Source: Candidatus Latescibacterota bacterium (GTDB lineage: Bacteria > Latescibacterota > MVCY01). Taken from it: DNA of 11,744 nt. How positions within the stretch are numbered: position 1 is the stretch's first letter; each line of letters starts with the position of its first letter. Location: positions 1-11,744 of the forward strand of contig DAOVDP010000022.1 of NCBI GenBank assembly GCA_030669445.1. Direction: 5' to 3'. The notes below the pieces were generated by a model. It worked only from the letters and a program-made list of their open reading frames with translations, was not told where the DNA came from and did not search any database. A program made the translations under genes and the position numbers. Below, piece by piece: positions 1 through 7,789 of the stretch.

Positions 1-900
1 GAAGACTCCACTGCTGAAGCAATGGGAATAGAGCCTGGCGACTGGATAATTTCCATTGAGGGTGAAAAGGTGGAAAATTGGGCTCAGGTTCAAAAGGCAA
101 TAGTCTTAAACAGAAGCAAGACATTTCACCTCCAATTGAGAAGAGACGATGAAGTAAAGACGCTTGAGGTGACCCTCCAGCCAGAGGAGAAGATTTTGGG
201 CATCTCACCGTTTCTTGAGCCTGTGGTGGGGAACGTGCAGAGAGGAAGTCCAGCACAGAAAGCAGGCATCTGTCCAGGAGATGTGATTACCGTTATAAAC
301 GGTAAACAAGTTACCCAGTGGGAGGATGCAGTTGAGGAGATATACTCACATCCTGGAGATACCATAGCATTGGAATGGAGACGCAATGATGAAGATCACA
401 AGGCTGCTATCATAACCCAGGTGAAGAGACAGCCCGATGCCCAAAATCAGGTGATAGAGTACGGGGTAATCGGTATAAGTCCAAAATTCGCTTCGAAAAG
501 GATCGGGCCAATACAGGCAATCTACTACGGGGCTCAGCAGACCTGGGAAAGGACCTATCTGATACTTAAGGTTATCCAGGGGTTAATTTGGGGGCAGATT
601 TCCCCGCGCCTTTTGGGTGGTCCCATCCTCATCGCTCAAATGGCTGGTGAAACCGCGCATTGGGGATGGAAAAACCTGTTCGGTTTCGCTGCCTTTTTGA
701 GCATCAACTTGGGACTGATTAATCTCATTCCTATCCCCATCGTCGACGGAGGGGTAATTCTATTTCTACTGGTCGAAGGTGTTATCAGAAGACCTATTCC
801 CAGGAAGCTAAAACTGGCGACGACTAAGATTGGACTGGCAATTATCGTTTTGGTAATGGTTTATGTAACTTTCAACGACGTTGTTCGCTGGTTGCACTAA
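1..900 (+). CDS. rseP: RseP-like M50 site-2 protease with PDZ domains (5' partial)
   Basis: This is the C-terminal part of a membrane-embedded zinc metalloprotease of the M50/RseP family, which cuts membrane proteins such as anti-sigma factors within the bilayer. The reading frame is open from base 1 (E-D-S-T-A-E-A before the Met codon at 22), so that Met is internal and the gene begins upstream. The N-terminal HExxH motif is therefore outside the window. Visible are the end of one PDZ domain (roughly 1-180) and a second PDZ domain (roughly 190-420, with a GSPAQKAGICPGD loop). The membrane part follows, with hydrophobic stretches near 520-600, 655-740, 750-790 and 830-880. The family's second metal-ligand motif appears as N-L-I-P-I-P-I-V-D-G-G, with VDGG at 742-753. 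The stop codon overlaps the ribosome binding site of the next gene. The family call is firm; the specific symbol and the substrate are inferred. Confidence 0.9.
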   Translation, partial: EDSTAEAMGIEPGDWIISIEGEKVENWAQVQKAIVLNRSKTFHLQLRRDDEVKTLEVTLQPEEKILGISPFLEPVVGNVQRGSPAQKAGICPGDVITVINGKQVTQWEDAVEEIYSHPGDTIALEWRRNDEDHKAAIITQVKRQPDAQNQVIEYGVIGISPKFASKRIGPIQAIYYGAQQTWERTYLILKVIQGLIWGQISPRLLGGPILIAQMAGETAHWGWKNLFGFAAFLSINLGLINLIPIPIVDGGVILFLLVEGVIRRPIPRKLKLATTKIGLAIIVLVMVYVTFNDVVRWLH

Positions 901-911
901 GGAACTGGCAA

Positions 912-1310
912 ATGGGACAGACCTTAATGATTATTAAACCCAATGCTGTGGCCAAGGCAGAAGAGATCATAGGAAGGGTTAAGCAGGAAGGTTTTACAGT
1001 TCGCCAGACCAAAACCCTCTCTCTTACATCCCAAGAAGCAGAGGAATTCTACGCAGTGCATAAGGACAAACCGTTTTTCGCCGACCTGGTGCGATTTATG
1101 AAGTCAGGACAAATCGTAGTAGCACTGTTAGAAAGAGAAGATGTAGTAAGCTATTTGAGAAAAATAGTCGGGGCAACCGACCCCAGTGAAGCTGCAGAAG
1201 GCACGCTAAGAGAGATTTATGGTACGAGCAAGACTCAGAATGCTGTTCACGCATCAGATTCACTGGCTAACGCCAAGAAAGAGATAGAATTCTTCTTTAA
1301 TAACTCCTAA
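912..1310 (+). CDS. ndk: Nucleoside diphosphate kinase, compact form
   Basis: Transfers the gamma phosphate of ATP to other (d)NDPs through a phosphohistidine intermediate, in the cytoplasm. The 132-residue product is somewhat shorter than the usual 135-150. Conserved active-site residues can be placed: Lys9 in IIKPNAV, Tyr47, Arg83, Thr89 in GATDP, Arg100 in GTLR, Asn110 and catalytic His113 in NAVHASDS. Two departures from the common pattern are visible: the loop after KPNAV is a few residues short, and the usual HGSDS reads HASDS. The usual P-G-T-[IL]-R also reads E-G-T-L-R. TAAGGA at 898-903, overlapping the rseP stop, gives an 8-base spacing to the ATG, so the gene is probably translated from the same transcript. 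I expect an active enzyme, since all expected catalytic positions are present. Confidence 0.93.
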   Translation: MGQTLMIIKPNAVAKAEEIIGRVKQEGFTVRQTKTLSLTSQEAEEFYAVHKDKPFFADLVRFMKSGQIVVALLEREDVVSYLRKIVGATDPSEAAEGTLREIYGTSKTQNAVHASDSLANAKKEIEFFFNNS

Positions 1311-1361
1311 ATTTGAGGGATAATTAGAGACACTAACTTCCTGGAGCCTCTGGGAGGGAAG

Positions 1362-2189
1362 ATGGCTTACATATCAGAAAAAAGGGAACTAACCCCAGAA
1401 ATTAAGCAGTTAGTATTAAGTGCACCGGAGATTGCTCAAAAGGTCAAGCCTGGACAATTTGTTATCGTGCGTTGCGGTGAGAAAGGCGAGCGCATTCCCC
1501 TCACTGTGGTGGAACAGGATGAAGAAAAGGGCACATTGAGCATCATTCTGCAGGATGTGGGCAATTCCACCAAGAAACTGGGCAACTTGGAGAAAGGAGA
1601 AGAGATTACGGATATCGCTGGTCCTCTGGGCAATCCCAGCGAGGTGACGAATTTTGGGACAGTGGTGTGTATCGGCGGCGGTGTGGGTACTGCGATGGTT
1701 TACCCAGTGGCTAAGGCATTGAAGAGCGCTGGCAACCGATTGGTCTCCATTATCGGCGCCAAAAACAGCCAACTGCTCATCCTGGAGGAGCAGATGAGGA
1801 AAACCAGCGACCGGCTGCTGGTAACCACCGATGATGGTTCCTATGGAATGCATGGATTCGTCACCGACGCCTTAGAGAAATTGATGGCTGATGGATTGAA
1901 CATAGACCGAGTAGTGGCTGTTGGTCCGGTGGCTATGATGAGTGCTGTCTGTCGCATTACCGAGAAACAAGACATCCAGACTATTGTCAGCTTGAATCCC
2001 ATTATGGTGGATGGCACTGGAATGTGCGGCGCTTGCCGGGTTACCGTAGCCGGAGAAACCAAATTCGCCTGTATCGACGGTCCTGAATTCGATGGCCATC
2101 AGGTGGACTTTGAGGAATTGCTGCGAAGACAACGGATGTATCTGCAAGAAGAGAAGATAGCCCTGGAAAAAGAGAACTCAGATAACTAG
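1362..2189 (+). CDS. nfnA: NfnA-like FAD/NAD-binding subunit of NADH-dependent ferredoxin:NADP+ oxidoreductase
   Basis: This 275-residue protein belongs to the sulfide/dihydroorotate-dehydrogenase-like flavoprotein family, which includes the small subunit of NfnAB (NADH-dependent reduced ferredoxin:NADP+ oxidoreductase) and SudB. An N-terminal flavin-binding beta barrel (about 1-95, with RIPLTVV at 44-50) is followed by a nucleotide-binding domain (CIGGGVGTAMVYP, 103-115). The C-terminal [2Fe-2S] site has Cys222 and Cys225 in MCGACR and Cys237. Asp217, five residues before Cys222, is a candidate fourth ligand; an Asp ligand is known for NfnA, but I assign it here by position only. A GGGAGG run at 1352-1357 supports the ATG. 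The partner-like nfnB gene lies downstream, across an unusual gap. The alternative is a subunit used for sulfide or polysulfide chemistry, which sequence alone does not exclude. Confidence 0.88.
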   Translation: MAYISEKRELTPEIKQLVLSAPEIAQKVKPGQFVIVRCGEKGERIPLTVVEQDEEKGTLSIILQDVGNSTKKLGNLEKGEEITDIAGPLGNPSEVTNFGTVVCIGGGVGTAMVYPVAKALKSAGNRLVSIIGAKNSQLLILEEQMRKTSDRLLVTTDDGSYGMHGFVTDALEKLMADGLNIDRVVAVGPVAMMSAVCRITEKQDIQTIVSLNPIMVDGTGMCGACRVTVAGETKFACIDGPEFDGHQVDFEELLRRQRMYLQEEKIALEKENSDN

Positions 2190-2220
2190 TACATCGTTTC
2201 CAAAATAACGTTCATCAAAT

Positions 2221-2305
2221 TTGTCATTGCGAGGAACGAAGTGACGAAGCAATCCTGTTTATTTTTGGGGAGTTAGAGATTGCTTCGCTTCGCTCGCAAT
2301 GACAA
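2221..2305. repeat. REP-like imperfect palindrome (GTCATTGCGAG...GAAGCAATC type)
   Basis: The left arm (2221-2254) begins TTGTCATTGCGAG and ends GAAGCAATC. The right arm (2278-2305) is its reverse complement, with about six bases fewer in the GAAG-rich middle. A 23-base loop separates them. The arms would form a long hairpin. From memory, intergenic palindromes starting GTCATTGCGAG and ending GAAGCAATC occur in many environmental bacterial genomes as dispersed repeats. No transposase is present, and the stem is not followed by a T run, so it is not a typical intrinsic terminator. Confidence 0.88.
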
Positions 2306-2447
2306 TGCTATTGTTATGTTATTTAGGAATCGCTCTACTAGGCCTTGAGTTTCCTGGCACCGTTACACCGTTCAATTGGACAAAAAAAACCTGTAGCCTT
2401 AAGTTTTTATTTCCGCACAAAATAGAATCATCGGCCACCTTTTGGAC

Positions 2448-2475
2448 TTGACAATTTTCCAAATTTGTATATTTT
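2448..2475 (+). promoter_or_regulatory. Probable sigma70-type promoter for nfnB
   Basis: A perfect TTGACA at 2448-2453 is followed after 16 bases by TATTTT at 2470-2475; an overlapping TATATT at 2468-2473 would give a shorter 14-base spacer. The surroundings are AT-rich. Transcription would begin near 2482, leaving a leader of about 60 bases before nfnB. This is the best promoter match I found in the window. It is a sequence match only. Confidence 0.6.
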
Positions 2476-2541
2476 TACCTGAAATAGCAAAACGGTCTTA
2501 GTGATTTAACTTGCCGTTTATTTTAGTTTTAAGGAGTGACT

Positions 2542-3960
2542 TTGATTAAAGACAGCGGCATACCTGCAGCCAGGGAACCGATGTCCAAACAGAATGCCAA
2601 GCTGAGGGCGAAGAATTTCGATGAGGTGGCCTTAGGCTATTCTGCCCACCAGGCGACCAAAGAAGCAAGCCGCTGTCTCCAATGTAAGAAGCCGCCCTGT
2701 ATCTCTGGCTGCCCAGTGAATGTGGATATTCCTGGATTTATAAAACTCATCACAGAGGGAGATTTTGAAAGGGCGTTTTACAAGGTTAGAGAAACTAATA
2801 GCTTGCCCGCTATTTGCGGCCGGGTATGTCCCCAAGAGAGCCAATGTGAGAAGTTGTGCGTGCTGGGGAAACGGGAAGAGCCGGTGGCAATCGGACGATT
2901 AGAGCGATTTGTCGCCGATTATGTCTTAAAGAAGGGAACGATTAAAGTAGATAAGGCTGCCGAGTCCAATGGCCAGAGAGTGGCGGTAGTGGGTTCTGGG
3001 CCAGCGGGATTAACAGCGGCTTGGGACTTGGCGAAAAGGGGGTACAAGGTCACTATCTTTGAGGGCCTTCATAAACCTGGCGGGGTTTTAGTCTACGGTA
3101 TTCCAGAGTTTCGCCTCCCCAAGGCAATTGTTCAGCAAGAGATCGATTCTATCAGCAGGCTGGGCATTCAGATAAAGACCAATATGGTAATCGGGAAGGT
3201 GAACACTGTTGACGAACTCCTCCAGAGTGGGTTTGATGCTGTTTTCATAGGAAGCGGGGCCGGATTGCCTCGCTTTATGCATATTCCCGGGGAAAATCTC
3301 AACGGCGTCTATTCTGCTAACGAATATCTAACCCGCACTAATTTGATGAGGGCCTATCTTTTCCCAGAATATGACACCCCGATCAAATCTGGACTTAGAG
3401 TGGCAGTTATCGGGGGGGGCAATGTGGCGATGGACTCAGCCAGAACTGCCTTGAGGTTGGGCGCTGAGAAGGTATTTAATATCTACCGACGCTCAAGGAC
3501 AGAGATGCCTGCCCGGGCCGAAGAGATAGAAAACGCCCAAGAAGAGAACGTTGAGTTCATATTTTTAAGTACTCCGGTCAGGATTATCGGCGATGAGGAA
3601 GGTTGGGTGAAGGCGATAGAATGCGTACAAATGGAGCTTGGTAAACCAGATAAATCGGGCAGAAGGCGCCCCCTACCTCTGCTACGCTCAGAATACACCA
3701 TCGAAGTTGATACTGTAATAGTAGCCATCGGCACAGATGTCAACCCTATCATCCCCTCTACCACCCCAGACCTGAACAGAAACCAGCGGGGTTACATTAT
3801 CGCCTCCGAAGCAACTGGACAGACAAGCAAACAGGGAGTATTCGCCGGTGGAGACATCGTAACCGGCTCTGCTACAGTAATCTCAGCTATGGGAGCAGGG
3901 AGAAAAGCAGCCTTAGCCATACACAAATACCTCTTTGATCAGCGGCGTAAGCGAAGATGA
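2542..3960 (+). CDS. nfnB: NfnB/GltD-like NADPH-dependent Fe-S flavoprotein subunit
   Basis: This protein of about 472 residues is the glutamate-synthase small-subunit-like partner of NfnA. In NfnAB it holds FAD, two [4Fe-4S] clusters and the NADP(H) site, and couples ferredoxin and NADH oxidation to NADP+ reduction by electron bifurcation. Two Cys clusters lie near the N terminus: CLQCKKPPCISGCP, then CGRVCPQESQCEKLC, at about residues 45-106. An FAD-binding VVGSGPAGL motif (about 149-157), an NADP-binding VIGGGNVAMD motif and a C-terminal AGGD segment follow. AAGGAG at 2531-2536 sits 5 bases before TTG at 2542. A GTG at 2536 overlaps that site and is less likely, and starting at ATG 2581 would remove residues the family normally has. 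The gene overlaps yceD by ATGA. Archaeal and bacterial GltA-like proteins that work alone are the alternative; the neighbouring nfnA argues for Nfn. Confidence 0.9.
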   Translation: MIKDSGIPAAREPMSKQNAKLRAKNFDEVALGYSAHQATKEASRCLQCKKPPCISGCPVNVDIPGFIKLITEGDFERAFYKVRETNSLPAICGRVCPQESQCEKLCVLGKREEPVAIGRLERFVADYVLKKGTIKVDKAAESNGQRVAVVGSGPAGLTAAWDLAKRGYKVTIFEGLHKPGGVLVYGIPEFRLPKAIVQQEIDSISRLGIQIKTNMVIGKVNTVDELLQSGFDAVFIGSGAGLPRFMHIPGENLNGVYSANEYLTRTNLMRAYLFPEYDTPIKSGLRVAVIGGGNVAMDSARTALRLGAEKVFNIYRRSRTEMPARAEEIENAQEENVEFIFLSTPVRIIGDEEGWVKAIECVQMELGKPDKSGRRRPLPLLRSEYTIEVDTVIVAIGTDVNPIIPSTTPDLNRNQRGYIIASEATGQTSKQGVFAGGDIVTGSATVISAMGAGRKAALAIHKYLFDQRRKRR

Positions 3961-4475
3961 AAATATATTCAAAAGAACTCTCTGAAGGGGTTAATCGATT
4001 CAATTTCAACAACTCTGCCTCTGAATTGAATCTGGAAGAGACAGAGATCATCTACCTGACCCCGATTTTCACCCAACTGCAGATAGTAAAGGATTCAGAA
4101 ACCTTTTTCCTCACTGGCACCGTCTCCACCACGGTGAGGATGAAATGTGCCCGCTGCCTGGAATCCTTCCAGACAGACTTACAGTCGGGATTCGAGTTGA
4201 TATTCTGCACAAGGGCTGTAATAGGAAAAAAACCCGAGATTGAGCTGTCCAAAGAAGATCTAATAACCTTCGAATATAAGGGGGAGGTTATCGATCTGCA
4301 CGAGCGAGTGAGGGAAACTCTTCTATTGGCTATTCCGATAAAACCTCTTTGTTCAGAAGAGTGCAAAGGCTTATGTCCGACATGCGGACAGGACCTGAAT
4401 AAAGGAGAGTGTGGCTGTTGTCAGAAGGTTTTCTCCTCCAAGTTCTCTGAACTTCGCAGCTTGAGCTTCGATTAA
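3957..4475 (+). CDS. yceD: YceD/DUF177 family protein
   Basis: A 172-residue member of the DUF177 family. In other bacteria this protein is needed for normal accumulation of 23S rRNA and its gene almost always precedes rpmF, as here. Visible motifs are Cys64 and Cys67 in MKCARC and a second Cys-rich region with Cys132, Cys136, Cys140 and Cys143 (C-x3-C-x3-C-x2-C). These are followed by Cys152, Cys154 and Cys155 near the C terminus. The pattern suggests metal binding, although that is inferred. The ATG overlaps the nfnB stop as ATGA, so translation is probably coupled. This places a ribosome biogenesis gene on the same transcript as the redox flavoprotein. The family assignment is secure; the molecular function is not well defined. 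Confidence 0.88.
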   Translation: MKIYSKELSEGVNRFNFNNSASELNLEETEIIYLTPIFTQLQIVKDSETFFLTGTVSTTVRMKCARCLESFQTDLQSGFELIFCTRAVIGKKPEIELSKEDLITFEYKGEVIDLHERVRETLLLAIPIKPLCSEECKGLCPTCGQDLNKGECGCCQKVFSSKFSELRSLSFD

Positions 4476-4509
4476 CTAAAAAACCAACCTATTAGAAGGG
4501 AGTTTAAAA

Positions 4510-4692
4510 TTGGCACTTCCCAAGAGAAAAGTATCAAAATCCAGAAGAGATAAGAAGAGAAGCCATTGGAAACTGACAGCTCCGAATGTAGTGAGCTGCC
4601 CTCATTGCAGCCAACCTAAATTGCCTCATAGAGTATGTCCCAACTGCGGTTACTACAAAGAACAGGAAGTGATTGCAATTAAGGAAGGTTAA
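4510..4692 (+). CDS. rpmF: Large ribosomal subunit protein bL32
   Basis: A 60-residue bL32 with the family start M-A-[LV]-P-K-R-K and a four-Cys zinc-binding set (Cys30, Cys33, Cys43, Cys46) in CPHC and CPNC. This is the zinc-binding form of L32; some bacteria carry a form lacking these cysteines. Translation starts at TTG: AGAAGGGAG at 4494-4502 is 7 bases upstream, and the second residue onward fits the family exactly. It sits between yceD and plsX, the usual order in many bacteria, linking ribosome supply with membrane lipid synthesis. Confidence 0.97.
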   Translation: MALPKRKVSKSRRDKKRSHWKLTAPNVVSCPHCSQPKLPHRVCPNCGYYKEQEVIAIKEG

Positions 4693-4724
4693 CCTCCATT
4701 GATTGAGAGATTTCGGGAGAAGGA

Positions 4725-5744
4725 ATGAGAATCGCTTTAGATGCAATGGGGGGAGATAACGCCCCTAATATCCTGATAGAGGCGGCTGTTCAGGTACTCC
4801 AAAGCAATAGAGACAATCTGGAGATCCTGTTGGTAGGAGACAAGGATCTTCTGGAGGGCAGGCTTCCTTCAAAACGGCCGCCTGGTCTCTCCGTTATCCA
4901 TGCCCCGGAAAAAGTGGAGATGCACGACTCCCCTACCTCGGTATTAAGAAGAAAAAAAAACTCCTCTATAGCTGTAGCCACTCGCCTTCAGAAACAAGGG
5001 GAGGTGGACGCCTTTATCAGTGCTGGAAATACAGGGGCAGTGGTGGTCTCTTCACTATTAACCCTGGGGGCAATAGAGGAAGTAAGTCGGCCTGCCATAG
5101 CCTCGCCATTTCCCAGCAAAACTGGCATCTGTACAGTTTTAGACGCCGGGGCCAATGCTGACTGTAAGGCAGAAAACCTGTTACAGTTCGGGATCATGGG
5201 CAGTCTCTATGTGAATCACATCTTTGAAATTGAAAAACCTAAAGTTGGACTGCTGAGTATAGGAGAAGAAAGCTCCAAAGGTAATAATCTCACCCTTGAA
5301 ACCCACCGACTGCTCTCTGAGTCTAACCTCAATTTCATCGGAAATATCGAAGGGGGAGATGTGCTCAAAGGTACGGTAGATGTAGTTGTATGCGATGGTT
5401 TTGTCGGCAATGTCATCTTGAAGTTTACGGAGAGCATCTTCGATATGGTCTCTTCTACCATAGATACAAGCACTAGAGCCAATCCATTTGGCAGAATAGG
5501 CACTTACTTTCTTAAATCAGCCTTTACTAAATTAAAGCAGGAATTGAACTACGAGGAATACGGCGGTGCCCCTCTGTTAGGGGTGCAGGGAGTCACTATT
5601 ATTTGCCATGGAAGTTCTTCGATCAAGGCTATTAGAAACGCGATAAAAGTCGCTCGAAGATTGGTGCAAGACCGAATCAATGAGTGCATCAAGAACCAGC
5701 TAAAAGAAGAGACCAGTTCTGCCACAAAAACACCAAGACACTAA
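4725..5744 (+). CDS. plsX: Phosphate acyltransferase PlsX
   Basis: Converts acyl-ACP and phosphate into acyl-phosphate, the acyl donor used by PlsY to begin phospholipid synthesis at the membrane. The 339-residue length is normal. The typical start MRIALDAMGGDNAP is present, as are NTGAVV, LDAGANADCKAENLLQF and the VVVCDGFVGNVILKF segment. GGGAG at 4715-4719, five bases before the ATG, supports the start. The last seven codons (A-T-K-T-P-R-H, 5721-5741) and the stop lie inside the left arm of a palindromic repeat, so the end of this protein seems to have been replaced or extended by repeat sequence. The tail is unlikely to matter for catalysis. Expressed together with rpmF and the fab genes by arrangement. 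Confidence 0.97.
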   Translation: MRIALDAMGGDNAPNILIEAAVQVLQSNRDNLEILLVGDKDLLEGRLPSKRPPGLSVIHAPEKVEMHDSPTSVLRRKKNSSIAVATRLQKQGEVDAFISAGNTGAVVVSSLLTLGAIEEVSRPAIASPFPSKTGICTVLDAGANADCKAENLLQFGIMGSLYVNHIFEIEKPKVGLLSIGEESSKGNNLTLETHRLLSESNLNFIGNIEGGDVLKGTVDVVVCDGFVGNVILKFTESIFDMVSSTIDTSTRANPFGRIGTYFLKSAFTKLKQELNYEEYGGAPLLGVQGVTIICHGSSSIKAIRNAIKVARRLVQDRINECIKNQLKEETSSATKTPRH

Positions 5745-5805
5745 GATTAAAATAACAAATCCTTTGATTCCATTAGATTTCTTTGTGACTTTGTGCCTTT
5801 GTAGC
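5721..5805. repeat. CAC-type imperfect palindrome overlapping the 3' end of plsX
   Basis: The left arm (5721-5745, GCCACAAAAACACCAAGACA plus CTAAG) and the right arm (5781-5805, whose reverse complement starts GCTACAAAGGCACAAAGTCA) match at 19 of 25 positions across a 35-base loop. The left arm contains the plsX stop codon. The sequence is a variant of the element after rnc (11027-11123), with CAC where that one has CGC. It could fold in the mRNA between plsX and fabH. It lacks the T run of an intrinsic terminator directly after the stem. Confidence 0.82.
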
Positions 5806-5837
5806 AAAGTCGTTATGTTGCCTTTAAGGGGAAACAA

Positions 5838-6839
5838 ATGCCTGAAGAAAACCATCTTAGGAGAGCACAGATTGTAGGTACTGGGTCGGCAGTCCCCGAA
5901 AAGATCCTGACGAACTTTGACTTAGAGAAGCTAGTGGATACCTCCGATGAGTGGATCAGAGTGAGGACCGGGATTGAGCGGAGACACATTGCCGACGAGA
6001 AGACCACCAGTGCAACGATGGCTTTCGAAGCTGCCCAGAAGGCACTGAAAGATGCAGGGATAAAACCAAAGGCAATTGACCACATCTTAATAGCCACTGT
6101 CACTCCAGATATGCCCTTTCCCGCTACTGGTTGTATTGTGCAAGAGAGATTAGGAGCCACAAAGGCTGCCGCTATGGACCTCAACGCTGGTTGTTCCGGG
6201 TTTATCTATGCCCTTTCCTTAGCGGATGCATTAATTCGCTCTGGCAATGGAGAAAATATTCTGGCCATAGGAGTTGAAACCTTATCTAAGATCACCGATT
6301 GGACTGACAGAAATACCTGTGTCTTGTTTGGGGACGGAGCGGGAGCTGCCGTCGTGACCCCCACTGAAGAAAAAGAGAAGGGGTTGATCGCCACGTATAC
6401 CAAAAGTGACGGCTCCATGGGAAAACTCTTGATGCTGCCGGGAGGTGGTTCCCAAAATCCTACTTCGCTTCATACCGTGGAACAGAGGATGCACTTCGTA
6501 AAGATGAACGGACATGACCTGTTCCGTCCGGCTATCCTCTCTATGGTCGAAGCGGCAGTATCTGTGCTTGAGAAGGCAGACCTAAATTCTGAACAGATCG
6601 ATTTACTCATCCCCCATCAGGCCAACCTGCGCATCATCGATGCAGTGGCCAAAAAGCTTAAACTCCCCCGGGAAAAAGTCTATGTTAACCTGGATGAGTA
6701 CGGCAACACATCTGCTGCCTCCATTCCTATTGCCCTGGATGAGGCTAAGCGGAAGGGTGTTCTTAAAACCGACGATCTGGTGTTGATGGTGGCCTTTGGG
6801 GCTGGCCTCACCTGGGGAGCAGCTCTGCTGAGAGTTTAG
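5838..6839 (+). CDS. fabH: 3-oxoacyl-ACP synthase III (FabH)
   Basis: Condenses an acyl-CoA starter, usually acetyl-CoA, with malonyl-ACP to start fatty acid synthesis. The 333-residue sequence has the Cys-His-Asn active site of the family: Cys119 in DLNAGCSGF, His260 in IPHQANLRI and Asn290 in EYGNTSAAS. The N-terminal DTSDEWIRVRTGIERRH segment (35-50) is also typical. AAGGGG at 5826-5831, six bases before the ATG, sets the start. A palindromic repeat fills much of the 93-base gap after plsX and could affect transcript stability here. Starter-chain preference (straight or branched) cannot be told from motifs. Confidence 0.97.
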   Translation: MPEENHLRRAQIVGTGSAVPEKILTNFDLEKLVDTSDEWIRVRTGIERRHIADEKTTSATMAFEAAQKALKDAGIKPKAIDHILIATVTPDMPFPATGCIVQERLGATKAAAMDLNAGCSGFIYALSLADALIRSGNGENILAIGVETLSKITDWTDRNTCVLFGDGAGAAVVTPTEEKEKGLIATYTKSDGSMGKLLMLPGGGSQNPTSLHTVEQRMHFVKMNGHDLFRPAILSMVEAAVSVLEKADLNSEQIDLLIPHQANLRIIDAVAKKLKLPREKVYVNLDEYGNTSAASIPIALDEAKRKGVLKTDDLVLMVAFGAGLTWGAALLRV

Positions 6840-6846
6840 AAGACCT

Positions 6847-7761
6847 ATGGGAAAAACAGCCTTTGTGTTCCCTGGACAGGGTTCCCAATATGTAGGAATG
6901 GGGAAACAACTCTACCAGAGTTTCCGGTCAGCTCGCAGGGTATATGATCAGGCAAGCGGTCTGCTTGGATTTGACCTGAAAGATGTCTGTTTCCAAGGTC
7001 CGGAAGAGAGGCTAAAAGAGACCAGATTCACCCAACCGGCGGTATTTGTGACCAGCACTGCCCTCTGTTCCATCCTGGAAAACAGAGAGATTGCTCCTCA
7101 GTTTGTTGCCGGACACAGCCTGGGTGAGTACTCGGCATTGGTCAAAGCAGGGGTAATAGAATTCTCTGATGCTCTTAAAGCGGTGAAGATTCGTGCCGAG
7201 CTGATGCAGCAGGTAGAAGAAGAAAGCCCCGGGAGAATGGCAGCGATTATAGGACTATCTGCCGATAAGGTAACTGAGATTTGTAAACTGGCAAGCTCTT
7301 TGGGATTGGTTGTGCCAGCGAATTTTAATTCCCCTGAGCAGATTGTCATCTCCGGGGCGGCCTCGACAGTGAGGGAAGCAATGAAGTTAGCCCAACAGAG
7401 AGGGGCTCGAAAAGTAGTTGAACTACAGGTAAGAGGGGCTTTTCATACTCGTTTTATGGAGACTGTGGCTGCCAGACTGGAAGAGGTGCTTGCTGCCTTC
7501 TCTTTGAAAAAAGCAGAAGTTCCTATCGTCTGCAATGTGTCCGCCGAGGAGACAACTGATGCAGAGCAGATCCGTAGGCTGTTAGTGAAACAACTCACGC
7601 ATCCCGTCAAATGGACCCGGTCGATGCAGAGGATGGTTGCCCTGGGGGTTGACAGAATGGTGGAGGTGGGACCAGGCAGGGTTCTCTGCGGACTGATGCG
7701 AAGAATAGACCGTACAGTAGAAGTCCTAAGCGCTGAACAGATTGTTAGAGGTGAAGCTTAA
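6847..7761 (+). CDS. fabD: Malonyl-CoA:ACP transacylase (FabD)
   Basis: Moves the malonyl group from CoA to acyl carrier protein, supplying FabH and FabF. The 304-residue length is standard. The oxyanion segment FPGQGSQYVGMG opens the protein. Nucleophile Ser91 lies in GHSLGEYSAL, malonate-binding Arg116 in KIRAELMQ and catalytic His200 in GAFHTRFM. Only 7 bases separate it from fabH, and the ribosome binding site is weak (AGAAGA), which suggests coupled translation from fabH. Confidence 0.97.
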   Translation: MGKTAFVFPGQGSQYVGMGKQLYQSFRSARRVYDQASGLLGFDLKDVCFQGPEERLKETRFTQPAVFVTSTALCSILENREIAPQFVAGHSLGEYSALVKAGVIEFSDALKAVKIRAELMQQVEEESPGRMAAIIGLSADKVTEICKLASSLGLVVPANFNSPEQIVISGAASTVREAMKLAQQRGARKVVELQVRGAFHTRFMETVAARLEEVLAAFSLKKAEVPIVCNVSAEETTDAEQIRRLLVKQLTHPVKWTRSMQRMVALGVDRMVEVGPGRVLCGLMRRIDRTVEVLSAEQIVRGEA

Positions 7762-7789
7762 ACCGAAATCCGAGGGAACAGAAGAGAGG

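Larger units (their letters stand above)
2190..2541. other. 352-base non-coding gap between nfnA and nfnB
   Basis: I see no credible coding frame here. The left third carries a REP-like palindrome (2221-2305). The middle is AT-rich with a CACCGTT pair at 2358-2364 and 2366-2372. The right end holds a promoter-like sequence (2448-2475) and the ribosome binding site of nfnB. Related nfnA and nfnB genes normally lie close together, so this gap is unusual. The likely consequence is separate or additional transcription of nfnB. Confidence 0.7.

Noticed and set aside
1311..1361. Small hairpin in the ndk-nfnA gap
   Set aside because: Only short CCT/AGG-type pairing is possible, and the G-rich side is explained by the ribosome binding site of nfnA.
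1416..1853. A 145-codon minus-strand open frame opposite nfnA
   Set aside because: Composition is low-complexity and resembles no family; the plus strand encodes an intact flavoprotein across the same bases.
2221..2305. Palindrome as a CRISPR repeat or intrinsic terminator
   Set aside because: There is one copy with no spacer array, and no T run follows the stem. A REP-like dispersed repeat explains it better.
4476..5837. FapR-type operator near plsX/fabH
   Set aside because: I found no convincing match to a palindromic FapR site; the symmetry present belongs to the dispersed repeat.
5813..6184. A 123-codon minus-strand open frame opposite fabH
   Set aside because: It lies opposite the conserved N-terminal half of fabH and has no recognisable domain; treated as a shadow.
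7742..7789. Longer FabG start at TTG overlapping fabD
   Set aside because: It adds 16 residues not seen in FabG, while ATG 7790 gives the normal length and N-terminal sequence.
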